Assembly (NCBI GenBank): GCA_026770585.1
Contig: MU646881.1
Coordinates: 148,771-159,823, forward strand
Direction of reading: 5' to 3'
From: Baffinella frigidus
Lineage: Eukaryota > Cryptophyceae > Cryptomonadales > Baffinellaceae
DNA length: 11,053 bases
Part shown: piece by piece, positions 1-7,110 of the stretch
Layout: each line of letters begins with the position of its first letter
Position numbering within the stretch: the first letter of the stretch is position 1
Program-made: the position numbers and the translations under genes
Notes under the pieces: model-generated
Databases searched by the model: none
The model's input: only the letters and a program-made list of their open reading frames with translations
Told to the model about the DNA's origin: nothing

Positions 1-137
1 CCCCCCCCCCTCCTGCCACTTACCCACCTCCATGCACGCTGACAGGTGCAGAGGGCTGACATCGGTGGTGCTGGACGACAACTCACTCACGTGCGCCGGC
101 GCCGGCGCCCTCGCCTCAGCAGGCGAGCCTCCCCACT

Positions 138-268
138 CCCGAAACCCGAAACCCTACGCCCGGAACCCGAAACCTGAAACCCGAAACCCGAAACCCGGAA
201 CCCGAAACCCGAAACCTGAAACTCGAAACCCGAAACCCGAAACCCGAAACCCGAAACCCGAAACCCGG
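138..268 (+). repeat. CCCGAAA heptamer array (telomere-variant repeat)
   Basis: About 17 tandem heptamers are mostly CCCGAAA, with CCTGAAA, CCCGGAA and CTCGAAA variants. The unit differs from the telomere-type CCCTAAA by one base. The array makes long but meaningless open frames on both strands. Confidence 0.9.
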
Positions 269-340
269 TCCTCGGTGACAACGCACGCACAAGCTCTTTT
301 TTCGCCGGAGCTTTTTTCGCCGGCGTCCTCGCTTCAACAG

Positions 341-400
341 GTTTCGGGTACCCTCATCCTTGAGGGTACCCTCAACCTTGAGGGTTTGGGGTTTAGGGTG
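341..400. repeat. Nested inverted repeats of GGGTACCCTCA/TTGAGGGT
   Basis: GGGTACCCTCATCCTTGAGG is followed by a near-copy with AACC in the loop, then TTTGGGGTTTAGGG. Two adjacent hairpins can form. No gene is visible in the first 560 bases; the remainder is the CCCGAAA array, a 13-bp direct repeat and unclassified sequence. Confidence 0.6.
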
Positions 401-434
401 CACCGCCTGTAGGTCCTGCTGAGACACAGCCGGG

Positions 435-463
435 TGGGTGTGCATACTGGGTGTGCATACTGG
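435..463 (+). repeat. Two tandem copies of a 13-bp unit
   Basis: GGGTGTGCATACT occurs twice in tandem and is followed by a partial third unit, GGGTGT. Confidence 0.75.
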
Positions 464-564
464 GTGTCAGGGTGAGTTGGTAGTCATGAAGGTCTCTCTC
501 GCGAGCCTCTCTCGTCGATCCTGCTCACCCAGAGCCTGCGTCGGGGTGCGCACATGCCCAACAT

Positions 565-704
565 CTGTCCGAGTAAAGTTGGGCACGTAGATGTTTCGCC
601 CTCCCCGAAATTTCACTGGTGAATTTCATGAGGGGGGGTCAAACCTCACCTGGGTGATTTCGGGGGGGGGCGAAATATCTACGTGCCCAACTTTACTTGG
701 ACAG
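565..704. mobile_element. 140-bp foldback (MITE-like) element
   Basis: The arms start CTGTCCGAGTAAAGTTGGGC and end in the matching complement; one base differs in CTGTCC(G/A)AG. The pairing continues through GCACGTAGAT, with one further mismatch before TTTCGCCC. The centre holds the near-palindrome TTTCACTGGTGAATTT and G/C runs. It encodes no protein. A target-site duplication is not obvious. Confidence 0.75.
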
Positions 705-790
705 AGCTGGATGGCGGCCGTGTTGCCGAGAGAGAAGATTGAAACCACTTTGACCCCCGCACGAAACAGGACGTCTCTCTCTCTCTCTCT

Positions 791-1320
791 GGCAGTGCCG
801 ATCGTTGGTAGCCATCAAGGTGTCTCTCGCCGGCAGTGCCGCACTCACTATTATCCTCTATTCCCTTTCTCCCATCCCCTGAACCGTAACCCCCAAGCAG
901 TGCCGCAATGTCAGGTGCTGCAACGCGTCTCGCTTTTTGCATACATGGCGGCCGTACTGGGAGTAATAAAGGTCTCTCTTCGGTGTTGGTAGTAACAAAG
1001 GCCTCTCTCTCTCTCTCTCTCTTTCCGGCAGTGCCGCACTGTCCGGTGCTGGAACGCAGTGAACAGCCGGGGTTTTGGAACCCTAACAACTAAACTGTTA
1101 ACCCTAAACCCTAACCCATAACCCATAACCCCTAACCCCTAACCCCCAAGCAGTGCCGCACTGCCCCTTGCTGGAACGCGTCTGGCTCTGTGAACACTCG
1201 AGATTTAGGAACCCTAACCCCTAAATCGTCACCCTAAACCCTAAACCCTAGCCCATAACCTCTAACCCCCAAGCAGTGCCGCACTGTCCGGTACTCGAAC
1301 GTGTCTCGCTCCGACGCAAC
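791..1320 (+). repeat. Roughly 122-bp satellite with telomere-like halves
   Basis: CAGTGCCGCACTG-type cores start at 1029, 1151 and 1274, with a looser one at 898, so the period is about 122-131 bp. Each core is followed by GGTGCTGGAACGC and then by CCCTAAACCCTAACCCATAACC-like repeat. Further CAGTGCCG words at 792 and 833 are degenerate starts. CT tracts and the GTAGTAACAAAGG motif are interleaved in the first part. No coding signal is visible. Confidence 0.75.
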
Positions 1321-1332
1321 CTCATCCGCCAC

Positions 1333-1690
1333 GCAGGAACCCCCCCCCACACCCCTCTCCTGAACCCTCAACCCTACACCCTGAACCCTCAACCCTAAAC
1401 CCTAATACCTGAACCCTAAACCCTGAACCTTGAGCCCTAAACCCTGAAGCCTGAAGCCTCAACCCTGAAGCCTGAAACCTCAACCCTACGCCCTGAACTC
1501 TGAACCCTGAACCCTAAACCCTGAACCCTAAACCCTACACCCTACACCCTACACCCTACACCCGACACCCTACACCCTACACCCTACACCCTACACCTTG
1601 AACCCTAAACCCTAAACCCTATACCCTACACCCTTAACCCTAAACTTCAAACCCCAAACCCCAAACCCCAAACACTAAACCCGAAACCCT
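1333..1690 (+). repeat. Degenerate CCCTAAA/CCCTGAA/CCCTACA array
   Basis: About 50 heptamer-like units make up this stretch. A sub-block at about 1531-1600 is CCCTACA repeated about nine times, with one CCCGACA. The orientation is C-rich on the plus strand, as expected inward from a left-hand chromosome end. Confidence 0.9.
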
Positions 1691-1898
1691 ACGCGGCGCA
1701 GGGGCGTTTGCTCTGGAGGAAGCAAACTACCTTCTGTCCGAGACCCGTGGGTGCGCCTCCCCTCCAAACTCGTGCCCTCAGTTTAAATGTCAGTTTTTCA
1801 CTCGTGTCCAGGTTTGTACGGGTGGCAACGTGACCAGCCCTGTACAAGACGTTTAAAAGAGGGTTTGCAGATGGTGTCCGTGCTGGCACTTACCAAGG

Positions 1899-1904
1899 TC
1901 TCTC

Positions 1905-1975
<71 letters not shown>

Positions 1976-2004
1976 CGCTCGCTCTCGCTCTCTCTCTCTC
2001 TCTT
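1899..2004 (+). repeat. CT microsatellite
   Basis: An almost pure TC tract of about 105 bp has a few TT and GCTCGCTCGCTC interruptions. It follows TACCAAGGTCTCTC, which resembles the motif found next to other CT tracts. The flanks at 1690-1898 and 2005-2250 look unique and hold no supportable gene. Confidence 0.95.
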
Positions 2005-2252
2005 TTCACCCGCCCCGTGTGGCCTTGCGGGCGTGCTCGGCTGGAGTCTACTGAGTATCACCCAGGAGTGTGTGATTACATGAGTGTCCAATAATTTTCA
2101 TCATGCCACACAGTGGGCTACGGACCTTTCATCACAAGTCAACTTACCCTGTGGGCAGTTAACTTTAAGAATTTGCTAATATGGTCACGTTACCGCTCAA
2201 TCTAGGGGTCACGAAACACTCGAAGACCACCGTGTGAAACAGGCGTATCTCG

Positions 2253-2454
2253 GCAGGAGCATAGCTCGGATGGAGGTATCAGGGCAGCGCTCCATGACCC
2301 CCGGCAAGCCCGTCGGCTGCAGTGTACCCTGTACATGTACCCTGGACGCACCCTGCGTATCCGGCAGAGCGTCGACATTTGCCCCTAAGCCCTGATCCCT
2401 GAAACCCTAAGCAGGAGCATGGCGCTGATGGAGCTATCGGGGCAGCGCTCAATG
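2253..2454 (+). repeat. Direct repeat pair of about 43 bp
   Basis: The copies at 2253-2295 and 2411-2454 both read GCAGGAGCAT, then ...GATGGAG.TATC, then GGGCAGCGCTC. They differ at a handful of positions. The interval between them has no gene. Confidence 0.75.
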
Positions 2455-2596
2455 TCTGTGAACATGCCTGTTGGCGTGCCCCACCAAGGCTGGAGCGGCT
2501 GCTGATAGGCCCGCTTCGGGACGGAAAACGTCTCGTCTCCTTGCTCCTAGGACCCTGCGCTTGTAGGCTGAACCCAAGCCTTCTTGGGGGAGAGAC

Positions 2597-2700
2597 TATC
2601 CCTTAAGTGACCAGTAGGCTCATACGCCCTACCGTAGGGCCCTAGGACCTGCCTAGGGCCTCCACGGGCGATTATTCGCCCGTTGGTCACTTAAGGGATA
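2597..2700. mobile_element. 104-bp foldback element with perfect 17-bp ends
   Basis: TATCCCTTAAGTGACCA at the left is exactly complementary to the right end. The centre contains CTACCGTAGGGCCCTAGG and a second short hairpin, ACGGGCGATTATTCGCCCGT. It has no open frame of note and is not similar at its ends to the CAGGGGTACC family. Confidence 0.75.
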
Positions 2701-2896
2701 CCCGTGGGAATGCCTGGCGGCGTTCCCCGCCAAGGCTTTGATGAAAGGAGCGGCTGCTGACCGAGAGAAAAGTGCGTTTGTTACGCATCGAAACCAAATC
2801 CGATTCCGTATCCGTAGGAACCCCATGTCCGAAGAGAGGACTTGATTCATCACGTACGTAGGTCACGTCGTGACGCTAGAGACATGCGCTGTCAGT

Positions 2897-2949
2897 CCCT
2901 ACGGTATTACCTACCGTAGGGTCCTACGGGCCGCTCCAGTTGGAGCGGC
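2897..2949. repeat. Two adjacent perfect hairpins
   Basis: CCCTACGGTA pairs with TACCGTAGGG around a 5-base loop (2897-2921). GCCGCTCCA pairs with TGGAGCGGC around GT (2930-2949). Upstream, GTCACGTCGTGAC is another near-perfect dyad. Confidence 0.7.
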
Positions 2950-2980
2950 TCCTCGCCGGATCCGCATTGCTTGCCTCGAG

Positions 2981-3075
2981 TGATAACAACAAAGAAGGAG
3001 ACTGCTCAGGGTGGCTGGCACCCCCCCCGCGATGACACCATGCACACACCACGCACGTACAGGGGTACCTCGTTG
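2981..3075 (+). repeat. Repeat unit shared with 4644-4725
   Basis: Both copies run TGATAA, a GAAG..GACTGC stretch, a GGCTGGC or GACTGGC followed by a C run, then GACACC, GCACAC and a GGGT(A/T)CCTCG-like end. The alignment is gapped and imperfect, so this is an old duplication. The left copy runs into foldback copy A. Confidence 0.55.
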
Positions 3076-3187
3076 ATAACGAGGCGCGCCTCCCTAGGAC
3101 CCTGCCGTAGTAGGCCGATACCTAGGGTCCAACCGTGGTCCCTAGGGGGGGGCGGGGCGTGTTCTTATGAGCGAGGTACCTCCGTGA
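3058..3187. mobile_element. CAGGGGTACC foldback family, copy A
   Basis: It begins TACAGGGGTACCTCGTTGAT and ends TTATGAGCGAGGTACCTCCG. The right terminus has decayed (TCCGTGA instead of CCCTGTA). The core holds CCTAGGACC and its complement. Confidence 0.75.
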
Positions 3188-3212
3188 ATGGACACGACCC
3201 ACGGCATACCCG

Positions 3213-3334
3213 TACAAGGGTACCTCGTTCATAAGAAACCGCCGCCCCCCCTAGGACCACCATAGGGCCCCAGGCATAGGCCTTCTGTAGGGTCCTAGGG
3301 GGGGGCGGTTTCTTATGAGCGAGGTACCCCTGTA
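3213..3334. mobile_element. CAGGGGTACC foldback family, copy B
   Basis: The terminal 31 bp match as inverted repeats with two mismatches (TACAAGGGTACC versus TACAGGGGTACC, and one T/C). TA dinucleotides lie at both ends. The arms extend into the C7/G8 tracts and CCTAGGACC/GGTCCTAGG, so the 122-bp element is nearly one hairpin. Confidence 0.85.
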
Positions 3335-3732
3335 GGCGTCCCCCATCAAGGCTGGAGTGGCTGCTGACCGATGGGACCACCGTAGGACCCTTCATGTAGG
3401 TATCCCTAGTAGAGTACGTTCCGAGAAGGCTGGAGTCAGTCTCGCTGTATCGGGGGGCTGCTGATGAGAGAGAAGTTGAGATACCCATCCAGGCACATAC
3501 TCTTGAGTGGTACAGAGCGGTCCGTCGGCATGCCTGTCGGTGCCGGCATGCAACCCCAGTAGGTCCTGCTGACACGAAGGCTACTTAGGGAACTGCAGGA
3601 CATGGCAGTCGGCATCAATCAAGCTCTCTCTCGAGAGACCTTTGTTACTACCAACACGGCCGCCATGCACACCCCCCCACCGAGACTGTGTCTCAGTAGG
3701 CTCTCCCCACCTGACCGCCACACGTACAAGAA

Positions 3733-3838
3733 TTACTCGAAAATAAGGACACACGCCGCCCTAGGGTGCTACAGTAGGGACCATACCTGGGAGCATAGGA
3801 CCACCCTAGGGATGGTAGGTGTCCTGAATGCCGAGTAA
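3733..3838. mobile_element. Second foldback family (TTACTCG...AAGGACAC), copy H
   Basis: TTACTCG at the left pairs with CGAGTAA at the right. Inside, AAGGACAC or CAGGACAC and CCCTAGGG arms also pair. It shares the CCTAGG-rich centre with the first family but has different ends. Confidence 0.6.
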
Positions 3839-3882
3839 CCTCTGAAGCTCTCCAGGGGGGACCGGCATGTCCTCCGGCGTGC

Positions 3883-3910
3883 TACAGGGGTACCTCGCTC
3901 GTCAGAAGAG
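3883..3910 (+). mobile_element. Solo left end of the CAGGGGTACC family
   Basis: TACAGGGGTACCTCGCTCGT appears with no matching right half close by. It is a truncated copy. Confidence 0.65.
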
Positions 3911-3968
3911 AACAAATGCGGTGCCGCGCGGCACCCATGGTCCCGCGTCGGCGTATGCATCGCTGCTG

Positions 3969-4090
3969 TACAGGGGTACCTTGCTCGTAACAACGTGCCA
4001 CCCCCTAGGACCCTACGGTAGGGCTATGCCTAGGGCCCTATGGTGGTCCTGGGGGTGGGGGCACTTTCTTATAAGCCAGGTACTCCTGTA
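3969..4090. mobile_element. CAGGGGTACC foldback family, copy C
   Basis: It begins TACAGGGGTACCTTGCTCGT and ends TTATAAGCCAGGTACTCCTG followed by TA. It is more diverged than B and D. Its right end abuts the CCCTAAA array that starts at 4091. Confidence 0.8.
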
Positions 4091-4220
4091 CCCTAAACCA
4101 TGAACCCTAAACCCTAAACTCTAAACCCTGAACCCTAAACCCTAAACCCTGAACCCTAAACCCTAAACCCTAAACCCTAAACCCTAAACCCTAAACCCTA
4201 AACCCGAAACCCGAAACCCC
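4091..4220 (+). repeat. Interstitial CCCTAAA array between foldback ends
   Basis: About 18 heptamers are mostly perfect CCCTAAA, with CCCTGAA units early and CCCGAAA units last. It begins directly after the right end of copy C and stops next to a left-end fragment of the same family, GTACCTCGCTCATAAG at 4224-4239. Confidence 0.9.
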
Positions 4221-4223
4221 CCT

Positions 4224-4239
4224 GTACCTCGCTCATAAG
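4224..4239 (+). mobile_element. Left-end fragment of the CAGGGGTACC family
   Basis: GTACCTCGCTCATAAG is identical to the inner part of the left end of copy D. Nothing else of that copy follows. Confidence 0.6.
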
Positions 4240-4283
4240 GAGCAGCATGTACGCCGTCGTACACGGAGGGTCCTGCAGAGGTG

Positions 4284-4393
4284 ACTGGCGAATAAGGACA
4301 CGCACCGTCCTAGTTCCTACCACAGACCTAGTCCTAGGAGCATAGCACCACCCTAGGGGCGGTGCATATCCTTAATTTCGAGCAACCCCTGTA
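4284..4393. mobile_element. Second foldback family, copy G
   Basis: GCGAATAAGGACACGCACCG at the left pairs imperfectly with GGTGCATATCCTTAATTTCG at the right. The centre has CCTAG palindromes, as in copy H. A degenerate further copy may lie at about 4394-4475, ending TTTCGAGTACATGCAACTCC. Confidence 0.55.
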
Positions 4394-4740
4394 CGGCTGG
4401 CCTTTCTCTAGGGACCTAGGACCGCCCTAGGGGTGTTTTCTGACCTCATTTTCGAGTACATGCAACTCCTGTACATGCGCACGCATAACAACTCTACTGC
4501 CCTACGTGAAGAGAGGGGAACGTGCGTGCATTACCGGGTCGAAAGCAAGATGGCAACCATGTATTCCCTGCCGTGAAGGCCTTTGATCAGCCTTGCCAGA
4601 CCAGGACCTAACCGCCGCGAACGGTCCTGCGTGGCTGGAGATTGATAAACACGGAGAAGAAGACTGCACGTGACTGGCGCCCCCCCCCCCCTCGAGGACA
4701 CCGCACACAGGGTTGCCTCGCTCACATGGAGGCTCAACCC
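4394..4740. other. Noncoding stretch inside the foldback cluster
   Basis: Only a possible degenerate foldback copy (4394-4475), the right partner of the duplicated unit (4644-4725) and a C tract at 4680 can be named here. Open frames on the minus strand at 4502-4737 show no motif or composition that suggests coding. Confidence 0.5.
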
Positions 4741-4755
4741 CCTCAGACCCTACAG

Positions 4756-4876
4756 TACAGGGGTACCTCGCTCATAAGAAACGCCCCCCCCCCTAGGACC
4801 ACCATAGGGCCCTAGTCATAGCCCTACTGTAGGGTCCTAGGGGGAGGCGGTTTCTTATGAGCGAGGTACCCCTGTA
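4756..4876. mobile_element. CAGGGGTACC foldback family, copy D (best preserved)
   Basis: The outer 27 bp are perfect inverted repeats, starting TACAGGGGTACCTCGCTCAT. Both ends are at TA. The 121-bp copy resembles B closely, including CCACCATAGGGCCCTAG in the centre, and so is probably among the youngest here. Confidence 0.88.
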
Positions 4877-4898
4877 GGTTAAAATGCAACTGGGGCTC

Positions 4899-4921
4899 CT
4901 TGTGAGCGAGGCAGCCATGTA
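4899..4921 (-). mobile_element. Right-end fragment of the CAGGGGTACC family
   Basis: TGTGAGCGAGGCAGCCATGTA resembles the usual TATGAGCGAGGTACCCCTGTA. It sits between copies D and E and touches E. Confidence 0.5.
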
Positions 4922-5056
4922 CAGGGGTACATGTACCTCGCCCATCAAAAACCGCCCCCCCCCGAGGACCACCATAGGGCCCTAGGCATAGGCCTACTGA
5001 TCACCTACTGTAGGGTCCTGGGGGGGGGCTGTTTCTTTTGAGCGAGGCACCCTGTA
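4920..5056. mobile_element. CAGGGGTACC foldback family, copy E
   Basis: It begins TACAGGGGTACATGTACCTC and ends TTTTGAGCGAGGCACCCTG followed by TA. A CATGTA insertion in the left arm and an extra GATCACCTACT in the centre explain its length of 137 bp. Confidence 0.8.
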
Positions 5057-5143
5057 CATAGCATAGCACAGCACGCAAGAGCACGCAAGAGGCAGCGAGA
5101 CGGTGTAGGCACATATGCACTTCATTGATCCACCACCGCCCCA

Positions 5144-5144
<1 letters not shown>

Positions 5145-5197
<53 letters not shown>

Positions 5198-5226
5198 CAG
5201 ACAGAGAGAGAGAGAGGGAGAGGGAG

Positions 5227-5259
<33 letters not shown>
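5145..5259 (+). repeat. GA microsatellite
   Basis: About 115 bp of GA with GACAGACA and GGGAGA interruptions. It lies about 110 bp beyond the stop codon of the minus-strand kinase and would be a CT tract in that transcript if the 3' untranslated region reaches it. No polyadenylation signal is clear in 5260-5372. Confidence 0.95.
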
Positions 5260-5260
<1 letters not shown>

Positions 5261-5372
5261 GCGTGACAAGCATGAACGTGAAATTGAATTCTAGGCTACA
5301 GCAAACTATGAAGAGGACGAAGATGGGACGCTAATCGTCTCATCTCAACTAGGTAAGAGGGTGAGCAGGCGT

Positions 5373-7110
5373 CTAGGCGTCGTCAGCAGGTGCATCAGCA
5401 GGTGCTTCCGCCTCTGCCTCTGCGGGTGCCGCTTCAGCGGGCGCCTCCGCAGGGGGTGCGTCTGCCTCTGCGGCAGGGGCAGCCTCGGCGGCAGGTTCAG
5501 CCTCAGCAGCGGGCGCGCCGCCGGCGGCAGCCGCCATCTCCTCCTCGAGCGCGATCAGCTTGGTCACGCCGTCGATCATCTTCTGCACAAGCTCCACCTC
5601 GGTGAACCCGATGCGCTGCTTGTTCGAGATGTCCCACTTGCCGCCGACGGCGGCGCTGTGCTCGCCCGATGACCCACGCGGCTGCAGGTCGAAGCTCGCG
5701 CAGATCTCCTCGAGCTTGTGGACGTCCTTGTTGAGCTCCGGAAGCACGATCATGAAGCTGGCGCGCAGGCCAGTCCCGAGGTTCGACGGGCAGGTGCCAA
5801 GGAAGCCCAGGTTCGGGTCCTCCATGAGTTTCTTGCCGGCGCCCTCCGCGGCGCCCTTGATCGCGTTGGAGAGCTTGCAGAAGCGCTCGAACACGCCCTT
5901 GATATCCCCGCCGTTCTCCATCGCGATGATGCGGCACTGGTCCTCCTCGTTGCACCAGCTCAGCACGGTCTTGGCCTCGTTGTGGAAGATGCCGCGGCCC
6001 TCGGGCCAGCTGCGGCCAGCGCCCGCCGCGCCGAGAAGCTGCATCGGCCCGGGCTTCTGGAACATGAAGCCACCAGCCTGCAGCTCCTCCTCCTGCGCAC
6101 CGTTCAGCTCCCCGAGCGGGAAGTAGGTGCCCTGGAGCTCTTCCGGCAGAGACTTGAACGCCTCAACCATGACCTTCTCGACCTCGAGACGGTCCGACAC
6201 GCTCGAGCCCGCGGGCAGCGACAGGCCCGAGATGTTGCGGGCTGCGCGCACGCGGGTCGACTTCACGTACGTCGCGAACTTGCCCGCCTGCTCCTCCGAG
6301 AACGCGAGCGACTCCCAGTTCAGATCCGACTTGTGCACCTGGTGTGGGTGGTGGGGTTTAGGGATTGAGGTTGAGGTTGGGGGTTCAGGGTGTAGGGAGT
6401 AGGGTTGAGGGTTTGCGGGTTGAGGTTGAGGGTCTAGGGTGTAGAGGTTGGGGTGCAGGATATAGGTAGGGCGTAGGGTGCACCTGCGACGCTGGGTCGA
6501 ACTGATGCCACCCGGTCACGATCGGGTTGATCACATCCTTGAAGAGGGTGAAGCACTCCTCGTCGCCCATGGTGAAGCCCACGCCGAGGTGGGGGCGAAG
6601 CACGCCCGCCTGCATGCCGTTGGAGAGGGTGTAGCCCGTGCTCGACTTGACGTCCTTGAGCTGGGCGAAGAGCTCCGGGGTCATGGTCTTGCGCATCAGC
6701 GACTTATGCTTGTCGGTCCAGGGCGGCATCTCGGTGAAGGTGATGTACTTGAACTCATCGGTGTCCTTGGGATCAGCCGGCGACGCCGCAAGCTGGGCAG
6801 CCAGCCACTCATCGAAGGCGGGTTCGATCTCCGGCAGGGTGAACTTGGAATCCGTGGGAGTGGCTTTAGTCGGCGTCGCAGCGGGCGCGGGAGCTGCCTC
6901 CGGGGCAGCAGCTGCCGCCGGGGCAGCATCTGCCGCCGCCGGCGCCGGGGCTGCCGCTGGGGCGGCGGCCGGGGCGGCGGCCGGGGCCGGGGCCGGGGCA
7001 GGGGCAGCCTGGGGCGCCGCCACAGCGGCAGGTGCCGGCTTCACGGGGGTTTTGGCCTGGGCGGGCGCCGTGGCAGCCCCCCCAGCGTCAGAGCTTGCGC
7101 CGCAGCCCAT
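5373..7110 (-). CDS. Arginine-kinase-type phosphagen kinase, two exons, predicted membrane-anchored
   Basis: This gene encodes a phosphagen kinase, which moves phosphate reversibly between ATP and a guanidino compound to buffer ATP. Exon 1 is 7110-6484 (209 codons) and exon 2 is 6338-5373 (321 codons plus stop); they join in phase 0 to give 530 residues. Residues 1-6 are MGCGAS, a good N-myristoylation site with a palmitoylatable Cys3. Residues 20-85 are an Ala/Pro linker. The small N-terminal domain spans about 90-203 and the catalytic domain about 236-477. Key family residues are all present: STRVR (236-240), NEED with catalytic Glu341 and Arg345, reactive Cys392 in CPSNLGTGLR with Arg401, and RGSSGEH with Arg430 and Glu435. 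RGxxGEH and the short guanidino-specificity loop (about 166-180) match arginine kinase. GDEE at 182-185 is creatine-kinase-like, so the substrate is not certain. An Ala/Glu/Pro tail fills 478-530. The start is supported by a purine at -3, G at +4 and the acylation motif. Membrane or flagellar placement is inferred. Confidence 0.93.
6339..6483 (-). other. Phase-0 intron made of telomere-like repeat, flanked by a 9-bp direct repeat
   Basis: Read on the minus strand, the intron starts CAG|GTGCACCC and ends CACCAG|GTGCAC, with GT-AG ends. Its removal joins the N-terminal domain (ending ...DPASQ) to VHKSDLNWES, as expected for a phosphagen kinase. Nearly the whole 145-bp interior is degenerate CCCTAAA-type repeat (CCCTACG, CCCTAGA, CCCTCAA, CCCTGAA, CCCTAAA). 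The 9-mer CAGGTGCAC occurs at both edges (plus strand 6333-6341 and 6478-6486), exactly one intron length apart. This looks like a target-site duplication that also supplies splice signals. The GTG at 6338 is a Val codon at the exon 2 start, not an initiation codon. Confidence 0.88.

Larger units (their letters stand above)
2473..3470 (+). repeat. Dispersed CAAGGCTGGAGCGGCTGCTGA repeat
   Basis: Copies lie at about 2473-2509, 2717-2766, 3335-3372 and, more degenerate, 3425-3475. Most read GGCGTNCCCC..CAAGGCT followed by GGAG(C/T)GGCTGCTGA. Two continue with CCGA. They border the foldback elements in this cluster and may be parts of a larger unit. Confidence 0.65.

Noticed and set aside
32-445. 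Open frames with NPKPETR-type repeats on both strands.
   Set aside because: They only translate the CCCGAAA array.
1787-2091. Ser/Leu-rich and Arg/Glu-rich open frames, here and at 4994-5334.
   Set aside because: They are translations of CT/GA microsatellites.
3058-5056. A CRISPR array from repeated similar units.
   Set aside because: The units are long foldback hairpins with irregular spacing in eukaryotic DNA, not short direct repeats with uniform spacers.
5373-6338. Exon 2 of the kinase as a separate short gene starting at 6338.
   Set aside because: The first codon is GTG preceded by a splice acceptor, and the N-terminal domain is supplied by exon 1 in phase.
5718-6368. A 216-codon open frame opposite the kinase, and a similar one at 6478-7422.
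   Set aside because: They are antisense shadows of GC-rich kinase codons, rich in Arg/Leu/Gly, with no motif.
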